Positions 1-8,684 of a DNA stretch of 43,611 nucleotides are shown here, piece after piece (within the stretch, counting starts at the first letter, position 1; every line of letters starts with the position of its first letter). This DNA comes from Bacteroidota bacterium (GTDB lineage Bacteria; Bacteroidota; Bacteroidia; 2-12-FULL-35-15). Location of the stretch: assembly GCA_023251835.1 (NCBI GenBank), contig JAHEXZ010000046.1, positions 1-43,611 on the forward strand. The letters run 5' to 3'. The notes under the pieces are model-generated. The model saw nothing but the letters and a program-made list of their open reading frames with translations, did not search any database and was not told where the DNA came from. The position numbers were made by a program, and so were the translations under genes.

Positions 1-4
1 AATA

Positions 5-126
5 GTTCGGTAGTTTTTTAATTTTTTTGGCTAAAGCCCCATTGTTATTGATGTTTTAGTAGCCCCGACCTTAAGGTCGGGGCAAATGTAAAACCGCTAT
101 TATCAAGGGCTTCAGCCCAACCGAAC
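5..126. repeat. nested inverted repeat, MITE- or REP-like
   Basis: The outer ends are GTTCGG (5-10) and CCGAAC (121-126). Inside them TTGGCTAAAGCCC (28-39 region) faces GGGCTTCAGCCCAA (107-120). At the centre 62-83 is a perfect 22-nt palindrome, GCCCCGACCTT followed by its complement. No coding potential is seen. It resembles the small palindromic elements scattered in many Bacteroidota genomes; whether it is mobile is an inference. Confidence 0.6.
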
Positions 127-657
127 AAAATATTACCGAAGTATTGATAATGATACCCATAGTTTTAAAATTGTAAGGTATTTAATGAGTAGCTATAGGC
201 GTTTAGGTCGCAGAACGTTTTAAGCGTATAGGCTCATAATTGTATTTATTCCATAATGAATTCGGGGAGGATATTCTGCATTTATTTTGACCTTCATCTC
301 CGCCCAAAATAAATTCGGAGAAGGAAGCGATTGGATACATAAATTGATAAATTATTTTTTTTATTTGGCAAATGTAGAGAATGATTTTGATAATTCTTTT
401 TGTCTTCATTATCTGCCATAATTTCTTTGTTTTTCTTTATTTTAACAAATTTCTTCCTGCGGTTCAGAATATTTGTCATAAAATTTACTTAGCATAATAA
501 TTGATTTCCATATTTAAAAAGTTTTAGGAGTTAGAATTTACTTCAATTAAGGGCCGCATTTTTAGCGAGGCGTTTTTTATTATTAACATTTTACTGCTTT
601 TTTTTGTTGATAAATAGAAAACAAATGTTAAACCTGTATTTGAATCAGTAATTACTT

Positions 658-686
658 TTGGTTTTGACTTAAATACCTTACATTTG
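658..686 (+). promoter_or_regulatory. putative clpC promoter
   Basis: TTG (658-660), an 18-nt spacer and TACATTTG (679-686) match the Bacteroidota housekeeping consensus of a -33 TTG and a -7 TAnnTTTG. Transcription would start near 693, about 57 nt before the clpC ATG. I see no heat-shock operator such as CIRCE or CtsR next to it. Confidence 0.5.
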
Positions 687-749
687 TTGGTATTGATGTA
701 ACTCTTAAAACGTTTTTTACGTTTTACAAATAACTAATTTAAGTTTATT

Positions 750-3284
750 ATGGAAGCTAAATTTTCACCACGAGTAAAGGATGTGATTACGTACAGCCGA
801 GAGGAAGCCTTACGTTTGGGTCATGACTATATAGGTACTGAACATTTACTATTAGGTATCATCCGCGAAGGAGAAGGAACAGCGGTGCGTTTGCTCAAAT
901 CATTAGGTGTGGATTTGATGGAACTGCGTAAAACAGTTGAACAGGCAATTGGTACAGGTACTCATAAAGTGAGTAACCTGGCAAATATCCCTTTGATGAA
1001 ACAGGCTGAACGAGCCTTAAAAATAACCTACTTAGAAGCAAAACTGTTTAAAAGCGCTGTAATTGGAACGGAACATCTGATTCTGTCTATTCTGAAGGAC
1101 GAAGACAATGTAGCTACCAAAGCGTTACACAAATTTAAAATTGATTATGAAGTTATGAAAATGGAATTAGAACTATCCAAATCAGAGCCCAAAGCTGAAT
1201 TTCCTGGAGCTCCGCAAGATGAAGATGCAGATGATGATACGTTCAGTGCTGGCAGTTCGAAAAAAGCTGTTGACAATAAATCAAAAACTCCGGTACTCGA
1301 TAATTTCGGACGTGATTTAACCAAGGCTGCAGAGGAAGGCAGACTTGACCCTATTGTTGGTCGTGAAAAAGAAATTGAGCGTGTATCCCAGATTTTGTCA
1401 CGCAGAAAGAAAAACAACCCAATATTAATTGGGGAACCAGGTGTTGGTAAATCGGCTATTGCTGAAGGACTTGCGTTGCGCATTGTGCAGCGCAAAGTTT
1501 CCCGTGTGCTTTTTGGAAAACGTGTTGTCACATTAGACTTAGCGTCATTGGTTGCCGGTACAAAATATCGTGGGCAGTTTGAAGAACGTATGAAAGCAGT
1601 GATGAATGAACTTGAAAAATCCCCGGATGTAATTTTGTTCATAGATGAAATCCACACTATTATAGGTGCTGGAGGAGCTTCCGGCTCATTAGATGCATCA
1701 AATATGTTTAAACCAGCTCTTGCACGTGGCGAAATTCAATGCATTGGCGCAACTACCTTAGATGAATACCGTCAGTACATTGAAAAAGATGGTGCTTTGG
1801 AAAGGCGTTTCCAGAAAGTGATTATAGAGCCTACTTCACCGGAAGAAACTATTGAAATATTAAACAATGTGAAATCTAAATACGAAGATCATCACAATGT
1901 AAAATATACAGATGAAGCTATAAAAGCCTGTGTATCATTAACAGCACGTTATATTTCTGATCGTCACTTGCCGGATAAAGCAATTGATGCATTAGACGAA
2001 TCTGGTTCACGTGTACATATTGTTAATATCAATGTTCCTAAAAATGTTGTTGATATAGAGAAAAAACTGGAAGAAATTAAAGAAGAAAAAAATAAAGTTG
2101 TGCGTTCTCAGAAATATGAAGAAGCAGCAAGGTTGCGTGATACAGAACGTCAATTATTAGAACAGCTTGAGATTGCAAAAAAACAATGGGAAGAAGACAG
2201 TAAAAACCACCGTGAAATTGTAACAGAAGATAATGTTGCTGAAGTGGTGGCTATGATGACAGGAGTTCCTGTTCAGCGTATTGCACAAAACGAAGGAGAC
2301 AAATTAGCTAAAATGGCTGAACTGCTGCAAGGCAAAGTAGTTGGTCAGGATGAAGCAGTAAAAAAAGTAGTGAAGGCAATCCAGCGTAACCGTGCCGGTT
2401 TAAAAGATCCGAACAAACCAATTGGTTCATTCATTTTCCTTGGTCCTACAGGTGTTGGTAAAACACAGTTGGCAAAGATATTGTCTAAATATTTATTTGA
2501 CAATGATGATGCGCTTATCCGAATCGATATGAGTGAATACATGGAAAAATTTGCCGTTTCGCGTCTGATTGGAGCGCCTCCAGGTTATGTTGGATATGAA
2601 GAGGGTGGACAATTGACTGAAAAAGTACGCAGACGTCCTTATGCTGTAGTATTGCTTGACGAGATAGAAAAAGCTCATCCGGATGTATTTAACCTATTAT
2701 TGCAGGCTTTGGATGACGGACAAATGACAGACAGTTTAGGAAGAAAAATTGATTTCAAAAACACCATTATCATTATGACATCCAATATTGGGGTTCGTCA
2801 GTTGAAAGATTTCGGCCAAGGTGTTGGTTTTACAACGTCTGCCAAAAAAGAGGTGGAAGGTGAACACTCAAAAAGTGTGATAGAGGGGGCTTTGAAAAAA
2901 GCATTTGCACCCGAATTCCTTAACCGTATTGATGATGTGGTTATCTTCAATGCATTGACACGTGATCACATCCATCAGATTATTGACATTGAACTGGAGA
3001 GCTTATATAGCCGCATTAATGGCTTAGGATACAACATCAAAATATCAGAAGAAGCAAAAGATTTTATCTCAGAAAAAGGATATGATATACAATTTGGTGC
3101 CCGTCCGTTAAAACGTGCTATCCAAAAGCATTTAGAAGACCCGCTGGCTGAAGAAATTATTAAATCACAGTTGAGTGAAGGTGATGTAATTGATGTAGAT
3201 CTTGATAAGGAAAAACAAGAAATTAAGATTAAAATCAATAAACATAAAGAGAATAAATCGAAGAAAAGTAAGAAAGAAGAATAG
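750..3284 (+). CDS. clpC: ATP-dependent Clp protease ATP-binding subunit ClpC
   Basis: Hsp100 AAA+ unfoldase that feeds substrates to the ClpP peptidase in the cytoplasm. At 844 aa it has the usual ClpC layout: two Clp_N repeats (about 1-145), an acidic linker, AAA domain 1 with Walker A GEPGVGKS (228-235) and Walker B VILFIDE (294-300), a middle coiled coil with a UVR-type segment (about 440-475), AAA domain 2 with Walker A GPTGVGKT (565-572) and Walker B VVLLDE (633-638), and a Lys-rich tail. The VGF tripeptide at 692-694 fits the ClpP-docking loop. The ATG at 750 gives the conserved MEAKFSPRVKDV start. It appears monocistronic, with its own promoter and a terminator at 3293. The ClpC rather than ClpB identity rests on the short middle region and the VGF loop. 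clpP is not in the window. Confidence 0.96.
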   Translation: MEAKFSPRVKDVITYSREEALRLGHDYIGTEHLLLGIIREGEGTAVRLLKSLGVDLMELRKTVEQAIGTGTHKVSNLANIPLMKQAERALKITYLEAKLFKSAVIGTEHLILSILKDEDNVATKALHKFKIDYEVMKMELELSKSEPKAEFPGAPQDEDADDDTFSAGSSKKAVDNKSKTPVLDNFGRDLTKAAEEGRLDPIVGREKEIERVSQILSRRKKNNPILIGEPGVGKSAIAEGLALRIVQRKVSRVLFGKRVVTLDLASLVAGTKYRGQFEERMKAVMNELEKSPDVILFIDEIHTIIGAGGASGSLDASNMFKPALARGEIQCIGATTLDEYRQYIEKDGALERRFQKVIIEPTSPEETIEILNNVKSKYEDHHNVKYTDEAIKACVSLTARYISDRHLPDKAIDALDESGSRVHIVNINVPKNVVDIEKKLEEIKEEKNKVVRSQKYEEAARLRDTERQLLEQLEIAKKQWEEDSKNHREIVTEDNVAEVVAMMTGVPVQRIAQNEGDKLAKMAELLQGKVVGQDEAVKKVVKAIQRNRAGLKDPNKPIGSFIFLGPTGVGKTQLAKILSKYLFDNDDALIRIDMSEYMEKFAVSRLIGAPPGYVGYEEGGQLTEKVRRRPYAVVLLDEIEKAHPDVFNLLLQALDDGQMTDSLGRKIDFKNTIIIMTSNIGVRQLKDFGQGVGFTTSAKKEVEGEHSKSVIEGALKKAFAPEFLNRIDDVVIFNALTRDHIHQIIDIELESLYSRINGLGYNIKISEEAKDFISEKGYDIQFGARPLKRAIQKHLEDPLAEEIIKSQLSEGDVIDVDLDKEKQEIKIKINKHKENKSKKSKKEE

Positions 3285-3292
3285 TTTTTGAG

Positions 3293-3328
3293 AAAAACGT
3301 CCCGCCAAAATGCGGGACGTTTTTTTTT
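3293..3328. terminator. bidirectional intrinsic terminator between clpC and aroQ
   Basis: AACGTCCCGC and GCGGGACGTT form a GC-rich stem with a short AT-rich loop. It is followed on the plus strand by a run of T's and preceded by an A run that serves as a T run on the minus strand. It lies just after the clpC stop and just beyond the aroQ stop (3342), so it can end both convergent transcripts. Confidence 0.85.
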
Positions 3329-3341
3329 GATGAATATTCTT

Positions 3342-3761
3342 TCAAAAAGCCAAAAAGCTCTCTATTGCCAGTCGGTATGAATCTAAGCCAAAGCCTGAGA
3401 TACTTCCCTTACATTTTGGTGCAATTAATGAATTATGGCGAAAATCTTCGCGTGCATAAATATTCGAAATATGTACTTCTACAACCGGGGTTGTAATGGC
3501 TGCAATAGCATCTCTTATGGCAACTGAGGTATGCGCGTATCCACCCGCATTCAGGATTATCCCATCGTAACTAAAACCTGTTTCATGAAGTTTATTTATA
3601 AGTTCACCTTCCACATTGCTTTGATAATAGCTCAAATCAATAGTTTGAAACTGTTTCCGAAGGGTATTATAATAATCGTCAAAGGACTGCTCACCGTAAA
3701 TAGATGTTTCACGGCTACCTAATAAATTGAGATTGGGACCGTTTATAATTAATAGTTTCAT
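3342..3761 (-). CDS. aroQ: type II 3-dehydroquinate dehydratase
   Basis: Converts 3-dehydroquinate to 3-dehydroshikimate in the shikimate pathway. The 139-aa length is normal for the class II dodecameric enzyme. The start LLIINGPNLNLLG, the catalytic Tyr of SIYG (residue 22), NAGGYAHTS, and the histidine of EVHISN are all present. The reading frame stays open upstream to 3920, but that part lacks family similarity and overlaps xerD, so the ATG at 3761 is chosen. The gene is divergent from xerD. Its upstream leader holds a GC-rich inverted repeat (3770-3824). Confidence 0.95.
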   Translation of the reverse strand: MKLLIINGPNLNLLGSRETSIYGEQSFDDYYNTLRKQFQTIDLSYYQSNVEGELINKLHETGFSYDGIILNAGGYAHTSVAIRDAIAAITTPVVEVHISNIYAREDFRHNSLIAPKCKGSISGFGLDSYRLAIESFLAF

Positions 3762-3769
3762 AGTAGGAA

Positions 3770-3824
3770 GCCTCCCCCCGGCCTTAACATTGAATTGTAT
3801 ATTTTTCCTCCCTTTGGGGGAGGC
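3770..3824. repeat. GC-rich inverted repeat upstream of aroQ
   Basis: GCCTCCCCC (3770-3778) is exactly complementary to GGGGGAGGC (3816-3824), separated by AT-rich sequence. A similar CCTCCC...GGGAGG palindrome occurs at 13150-13183, which suggests a dispersed element. It could also act in the aroQ leader; neither role is shown. Confidence 0.5.
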
Positions 3825-3852
3825 CGCAAAGGGCTTTTTTATTTTTTTCAGA

Positions 3853-3881
3853 TTGTAAAGATATATCAAAATATGTATTTG
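3853..3881 (+). promoter_or_regulatory. putative xerD promoter
   Basis: TTG (3853-3855), an 18-nt spacer and TGTATTTG (3874-3881) match the TTG-N18-TAnnTTTG consensus with one mismatch. Transcription would start about 12 nt before the xerD ATG, leaving a very short leader. Confidence 0.35.
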
Positions 3882-3900
3882 TAATTTCGCAAATAGAAAA

Positions 3901-4800
3901 ATGAGCTGGAAAATATACATACAGGGTTATAAATCCTTCCTGGCATTGGAAAAATCATTGTCTGGTAATTCTATTGAAGCCTATATACATGATGTAGTAA
4001 AGCTGGTACAATTTCTTGAACTTAATAATTATACTATCGGACCCGGGGAGGTTGATTTAAAACTTTTGCAGGACTTTTTAAAATGGATCAATGAATCAGG
4101 GATGAGTGCAAGCTCACAGGCAAGGGTAATTAGTGGAATAAAAGGTTTTTATAAATACCTGTTGCTGGAAGATATTTTAAATACAGATCCTACTGCCCTG
4201 CTTGAAGCTCCTAAACTTGGACGCAAGTTGCCTGATACGTTGAATGTGGAAGAAATTAACAGTATTATTAGTGCTATTGATTTAAGCAAAACAGGAGGCC
4301 AAAGGAATAAGGCAATGCTGGAAACATTATACAGTTGCGGGTTACGTGTAAGTGAATTAGTAGATTTAAAGATATCCAGCTTGTATTTTAATGATGGTTT
4401 TGTTAAAGTTATTGGTAAAGGTGATAAAGAACGGTTGGTTCCTATTGGAAATACAGCTATGAAACAAATTACAATATATAAAAATGAAGTCCGCTGCCAT
4501 GAACAACCGAAAAAGGAGTATGAAGATATTTTATTTTTAAATGGATGGGGTTCAAAACTCTCACGTGTGATGGTATTTACAATCATTAAGCAACTGGCAG
4601 CTAAGATTGGGATGAAAAAACATGTTAGTCCGCATACTTTTCGTCATTCTTTTGCCACACATTTAATTGAAGGAGGAGCTGATTTACGTGCGGTGCAGGA
4701 AATGTTGGGACATGAATCTATTACTACTACTGAAATATACACTCATCTTGACAGGGAGTATTTGCGGCAGGCAATTATACAGTTTCATCCAAGATCATAA
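3901..4800 (+). CDS. xerD: site-specific tyrosine recombinase XerD
   Basis: Phage-integrase-family recombinase that, with a XerC partner, resolves chromosome dimers at dif. At 299 aa it has an N-terminal SAM-like core-binding domain (about 1-90) and a C-terminal catalytic domain. The active-site residues are visible: Arg149 (CGLRVSEL), Lys173 (GKGDKE), His245 and Arg248 (HTFRHSF), His271 (LGHESI) and Tyr280 (EIYTH). Length and motifs fit a housekeeping Xer protein rather than a mobile-element integrase. There is no sign of an adjacent integrated element. XerC versus XerD cannot be settled by eye, but the aroQ-xerD pairing is familiar in Bacteroidota. Confidence 0.9.
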   Translation: MSWKIYIQGYKSFLALEKSLSGNSIEAYIHDVVKLVQFLELNNYTIGPGEVDLKLLQDFLKWINESGMSASSQARVISGIKGFYKYLLLEDILNTDPTALLEAPKLGRKLPDTLNVEEINSIISAIDLSKTGGQRNKAMLETLYSCGLRVSELVDLKISSLYFNDGFVKVIGKGDKERLVPIGNTAMKQITIYKNEVRCHEQPKKEYEDILFLNGWGSKLSRVMVFTIIKQLAAKIGMKKHVSPHTFRHSFATHLIEGGADLRAVQEMLGHESITTTEIYTHLDREYLRQAIIQFHPRS

Positions 4801-4840
4801 TAAGTTTCAGGTTGAAGGTTTAAACTCAAAAAAATAGTCA

Positions 4841-6466
4841 TCATCGACACTGATGTATTTCTATTTTCTCAACCGTTACAAACTCTCTTCCTGAAAATAC
4901 TTGAATAAAATAAACTCCGGGATTAAGCTCTCCCCTTTCAATCGTAAGACTGATACCTGAAAAATGGTAATTCTTTATTTCCTTACCCATTATATCAACA
5001 ATTCTTATACTGGCATTCTTTAATTCTTTTTTCAATGATATAGTTGTCTGAGATGTAAAAGGATTAGGAAAAACTGTAAGTTTATTTTTATCTTCCCGCT
5101 CTTTAATTCCTGAAGTCCTGTCAATATGAACCGGACTAAGAGTAACTGCCGAACCCGAGAGTGTGCTATCAAGAGAATGTCCGGTAATACGAAACCAACA
5201 ATCTGTTCCATCTGCTATTCCTGTTGTATCCCATAAGTAAAAGGAGTTTGAAATATCGGATGCGATGGTATTAAATGTAATATTATTGTCAGTGCTGAGT
5301 GAAATATCATAAACCAAATCGCGCCCATCATCCGGGTTTTGAATATTCCATGCAATTGTTAATGTATCAGCCACAGTAACAGGAATAACAGGATGTTGAA
5401 TGGAAATAACAGGATTGGCATAGGAGTGTAATAATTCAGCATACCCCATCCCTGTTACGGGAACTCCATTTACGGTTCCGGTAATGGTTGTAGCTCCTTC
5501 ATAAAATCGAAAAGGAGATGAAACCTCACTATTAGGAACAACTGTGGTGATGGTTAAATCAATATTACCCTGCGTAAATCTCCACTGTCTGGCATAACAG
5601 CGCAAAAGGTCTGGTGTATATGCATAAGCCATACGTGTGAGTTGAAAATCAGAAGCGACTGTATCGGTAGAATCATTAATATATTCACTACAAATTTTGT
5701 ATGTTGGCAAATCGGGTATTGAATTTTGAGGAGTAAATACATTCCATATATTCATATCCATACCATTAGAAAGTTGAATTGAAAACCACTCGTATTGCTC
5801 TCCATTTAGAGGATTAAAATTTCCCCACTGACGGTCTAACCAGGCAGTACCAGAAACACTCTCAGTAATACCATTAACTGTGATAGATCCGGTAACTGTT
5901 AAAGTAGTGAGTGAATAATAGTAAGTATAGGATGATGCCCCCTGATACAAATAACCGGTACCACCTACCATAAGCGGCCGTTTTAGCGAATTGTAATTAA
6001 AATCTATAGAGTACGTTGAAGCATCAGCCTTAACATGATATTGAAAAGGAATAAGATTGCCTACAGAATCCTTTAATGTTGAAAATTCTTCTGTTGTTCC
6101 TCCAAAAGGCAATGCACTAATTTCCTGATGTGTCTGAGAATTTACCAAATAATTACAGGGAGATGTTTGTTTATAAAACTGACCAGTATTTTCATCAGCA
6201 ATATTAAAAATCCTGAACCCGTCAGTTCCAAATTGGGGATAATCAAAATAAGTAAGCATTACATCATATTTATGTCCGGTAGTACTGCCTGTAACCTGTG
6301 CCGTTGTGTACCACCATTCAATAGGTTCGGGTTGGTGCCAGCCTTCATCCTGAGGGAAATTCAAAACACTCCCCTGCTCATGATATGGATAAACCTTCCA
6401 GGTTTGTGAAAAAATAAAATGAATAGTAAAAAAAAGCAGGGCAAAAGAAGTAATAATTTTTTTCAT
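4841..6466 (-). CDS. secreted AttH/CrtC lipocalin-like domain protein with T9SS sorting domain
   Basis: A 541-aa exported protein. Residues 1-20 form a signal peptide (Lys-Lys, hydrophobic core, cleavage near FSQ). The segment EPIEWWYTTAQVTG (47-60) and the later AWLDRQWGNF (about 208-217) are hallmarks of the AttH/CrtC family (PF07143/PF17186), which includes carotenoid 1,2-hydratases and hydrolase-like proteins. An Ig-like region follows (about 350-450). The last ~75 residues, with VFPNPF, GKEI and LNPGVYFIQV, form a type A T9SS C-terminal sorting domain, so the mature protein should cross the outer membrane. Enzyme activity and substrate are unknown. It starts 30 nt after the rmlD-like gene and may be co-transcribed with it. 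Confidence 0.85.
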   Translation of the reverse strand: MKKIITSFALLFFTIHFIFSQTWKVYPYHEQGSVLNFPQDEGWHQPEPIEWWYTTAQVTGSTTGHKYDVMLTYFDYPQFGTDGFRIFNIADENTGQFYKQTSPCNYLVNSQTHQEISALPFGGTTEEFSTLKDSVGNLIPFQYHVKADASTYSIDFNYNSLKRPLMVGGTGYLYQGASSYTYYYSLTTLTVTGSITVNGITESVSGTAWLDRQWGNFNPLNGEQYEWFSIQLSNGMDMNIWNVFTPQNSIPDLPTYKICSEYINDSTDTVASDFQLTRMAYAYTPDLLRCYARQWRFTQGNIDLTITTVVPNSEVSSPFRFYEGATTITGTVNGVPVTGMGYAELLHSYANPVISIQHPVIPVTVADTLTIAWNIQNPDDGRDLVYDISLSTDNNITFNTIASDISNSFYLWDTTGIADGTDCWFRITGHSLDSTLSGSAVTLSPVHIDRTSGIKEREDKNKLTVFPNPFTSQTTISLKKELKNASIRIVDIMGKEIKNYHFSGISLTIERGELNPGVYFIQVFSGREFVTVEKIEIHQCR

Positions 6467-6496
6467 GTTTTATTTATTTATTGTCAGGGATATTTT

Positions 6497-7414
6497 TTAT
6501 TGTCGGACTTTTAACTGCACATCTACTTTTTGTAATCCCTCTATAAACGAATGTGGATTATATCCTAAATCATGTTTAGCTTTATCAATTACAAAACCAG
6601 TATGGAGTGGACGTTTAGCAGGCTGGTTCAATGTATTTGACTTAGATGGAGTGATTAAAGATTTATCTAATTTCCAGTAATCAGCCACTTTATACACAAG
6701 CTCCAATATACTCATGGTTTCTTTACCGGACAAATGATAAATACCGGTAGCGCCTTTATCAGCAATTAAAATACAGCCATCAGCAAGATCCTCTGCAAGT
6801 GTTGGAGCACGGAACTGGTCATCCACTACATTTATTTTTTGCCCTTTTGTTAGTGCATCCTTCGCCCATAATATAATATTGGAACGACTCATATTATCTA
6901 CTATTCCATAAACAATAATTGTTCGTGCAATAGCCCATTTTATAATACTTTTCTGCAACACTTTTTCCGATTCATACTTTGAAAGAGCATAATAACTTAA
7001 TGGATTGGGAATATCCGTCTCCGCATATTCTGATCCCTTTTTGCCATCAAAAACAAAATCTGTTGACAGATGAATTAAATGTGTAGAAAGTCTTAAATCA
7101 GTTAATACATCAACAATATTCTGAACAGCAGTAACATTTATTTTCCAGCACTCCTCACGCTTTGTTTCACAGGCATCTACATTGGTCATTGCTGCTGTAT
7201 TTATTACTACATCAGGTTTATAGTTTGTAAGAATTTTCTCTACTTCTGATTTATTAGTAATATCAAGTGACTCATAAATATAACCAGCCTTCTGAATCAT
7301 ACGATTTGCCCCCACAGAAGTAGCAATTACCTCAATATCCCTACGTCTGAGCAAAGCATATACTAACTTTTGCCCTAATAAACCATTACTACCTGTAATT
7401 AAAATTTTCCTCAT
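6497..7414 (-). CDS. RmlD-like NAD(P)-dependent sugar reductase / epimerase (SDR family)
   Basis: A 305-aa extended short-chain dehydrogenase. The nucleotide-binding GSNGLLG motif lies at 8-14, the STDFVFDG strand at 117-124 and the catalytic YxxxK pair is Tyr142/Lys146. The whole matches the RmlD substrate-binding family (PF04321), which makes dTDP-L-rhamnose. No rmlA, rmlB or rmlC lies nearby, so the assignment to rhamnose synthesis is not secure; other SDR4 reductases look alike. It lies between the K+ channel gene and the AttH-domain gene on the same strand. Confidence 0.8.
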   Translation of the reverse strand: MRKILITGSNGLLGQKLVYALLRRRDIEVIATSVGANRMIQKAGYIYESLDITNKSEVEKILTNYKPDVVINTAAMTNVDACETKREECWKINVTAVQNIVDVLTDLRLSTHLIHLSTDFVFDGKKGSEYAETDIPNPLSYYALSKYESEKVLQKSIIKWAIARTIIVYGIVDNMSRSNIILWAKDALTKGQKINVVDDQFRAPTLAEDLADGCILIADKGATGIYHLSGKETMSILELVYKVADYWKLDKSLITPSKSNTLNQPAKRPLHTGFVIDKAKHDLGYNPHSFIEGLQKVDVQLKVRQ

Positions 7415-7492
7415 ATGACCAATTCAAAAATCGGGTTCGCAGACAATTAACCTCAATAACCAATAACCGATAACTATCTCTCGAACTACCAA

Positions 7493-8509
7493 CTATACAA
7501 ACATTTCTTTCAGCATATTGATTTGCTGAGTAGTACCCAGCACAAACAATTTAGCATCTGCAATAATCACCGTGTCAGCACTCGGATTAATAATATATTC
7601 ACCGCGGGCTGTTTTAAATCCAATAATATTAGCTCCTGATTTATTACGTATCTCCAGGTCGCGAATGGTTTTATTCTGATACTGGGGAGATAGTGTATCA
7701 AATGTGATTTCTTCCAGGCGGATATTGTCTCCCCCCTGCCCTGTAATAAAATCAACAAACTCTATTACATCCGGCTTCATCACCAGCGATGCCATGTGTG
7801 CACCTCCTAATTTGTCAGGCATAATTACATTATTGGCACCGGCAATCTTTAGTTTTTTATCAGAATTATCTTCTGATGCACGGCTAATGATAATCAGATT
7901 GGGGTTTAATGCACGTGCCGAAAGAACAATGAATACGTTATCTGCATCTATTGGTAATGTGGTAATCAAAGCTTTTGCCTTTTTAATTCCGGCTTTTAAA
8001 AGCGTTTCATCCAGTGTAGCATCGCCTTCCAACACCAGTTCCGAATACCTGTGGTTAATAGTGTCTATAATTTCTTTTTTTTGTTCAACTACTACAAAAC
8101 GGGTACTATGTTTTTTAAGCACATGAGCAGCCTGACGGCCATTACGCCCATAGCCGCAAATAATTACATGGTTATTTAATTGACCTATCGCTGTCACTAA
8201 TTTGTAATTTTTAAAATAACGATTAAACTCCCCATCAATTATATATTTAGAGATGGATGTAACTGCGTAAGCAAAAGTACCAAAACTTGTGATAATTAAA
8301 AAGGAAGTAAATAACCGGCCAGTATCACTCAACGGGTGTACCTCCTGAAAACCAACAGTAGCAACTGTAATGATAGTCATATAAAAGGCCTCTAAGAAAT
8401 TATATCCTTCAATAAGGATAAAACCACCTATACCCATACATACTATTAAAGCAAGAAGTAAAAGAGCTATATAAATTCGTGAAAAATGGCGGTAGGCAAA
8501 CATAAACAA
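7493..8509 (-). CDS. two-TM potassium channel with RCK (TrkA-N/TrkA-C) domains
   Basis: A 338-aa membrane protein. Hydrophobic segments at about 11-33 and 65-86 flank a pore loop with selectivity filter TVGF (51-54, in ITVATVGFQEV). The cytoplasmic part begins with HVIICGYGRNG (114-124), the Rossmann nucleotide site of an RCK/TrkA-N domain, and ends in a TrkA-C-like domain (about 250-338). It should gate K+ flux in response to a ligand bound by the RCK domains. In other bacteria some TrkA-C domains bind c-di-AMP, and the window also has cdaA, but no link is shown here. Confidence 0.88.
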   Translation of the reverse strand: MFMFAYRHFSRIYIALLLLALIVCMGIGGFILIEGYNFLEAFYMTIITVATVGFQEVHPLSDTGRLFTSFLIITSFGTFAYAVTSISKYIIDGEFNRYFKNYKLVTAIGQLNNHVIICGYGRNGRQAAHVLKKHSTRFVVVEQKKEIIDTINHRYSELVLEGDATLDETLLKAGIKKAKALITTLPIDADNVFIVLSARALNPNLIIISRASEDNSDKKLKIAGANNVIMPDKLGGAHMASLVMKPDVIEFVDFITGQGGDNIRLEEITFDTLSPQYQNKTIRDLEIRNKSGANIIGFKTARGEYIINPSADTVIIADAKLFVLGTTQQINMLKEMFV

Positions 8510-8512
8510 TTT

Positions 8513-8534
8513 TAGATTTTTAGATTTTTAGATT
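8513..8534. repeat. short tandem repeat upstream of the K+ channel gene
   Basis: Three copies of TAGATTTT or close variants run in a row a few bases before the channel start codon. It belongs to the general pattern of spacer repeats in this window. Confidence 0.5.
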
Positions 8535-8567
8535 CCCATTAAAACTATGGTGTACCCCGTTCTTAGT

Positions 8568-8599
8568 ACAATAGTTTGATAAAGTAAAAGTACTATTGT
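8568..8599. repeat. inverted repeat upstream of the K+ channel gene
   Basis: ACAATAGT (8568-8575) and ACTATTGT (8592-8599) are exactly complementary, with a 16-nt loop. The site lies in the 175-nt gap between the metallopeptidase and channel genes. No T run follows, so it is a poor terminator. It may be an operator or chance. Confidence 0.35.
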
Positions 8600-8684
8600 T
8601 GTTATAATATTTCTTTTTTTGCTACTTTTTTTCTTTGTTAATATATGTTAATATGTTCATAACTAAGCCGCCTGTTTGTATTAT

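Larger units (their letters stand above)
1..749. other. gene-free region upstream of clpC
   Basis: No convincing protein gene is visible. The short frames here (for example 203-479, minus) are rich in Lys, Ile and Asn and resemble no family I know. The stretch holds a nested inverted repeat at its left end (5-126), AT-rich sequence, and a promoter-like site just before clpC (658-686). Confidence 0.6.

Noticed and set aside
203-479. Two overlapping short minus-strand frames upstream of clpC
   Set aside because: Low-complexity, AT-driven composition and no family similarity.
1145-1657. 170-codon frame antisense to clpC
   Set aside because: It is a shadow of the strongly conserved clpC frame, rich in Ser and without any recognisable domain.
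3762-3920. N-terminal extension of AroQ
   Set aside because: The 53 extra residues are not family-like, cover a GC-rich repeat and overlap the xerD start; the ATG at 3761 gives the exact family start.
3901-4800. Tyrosine recombinase considered as the integrase of a mobile element
   Set aside because: Length and motifs are of the Xer type, and no att-like repeats, tRNA or phage genes are adjacent.
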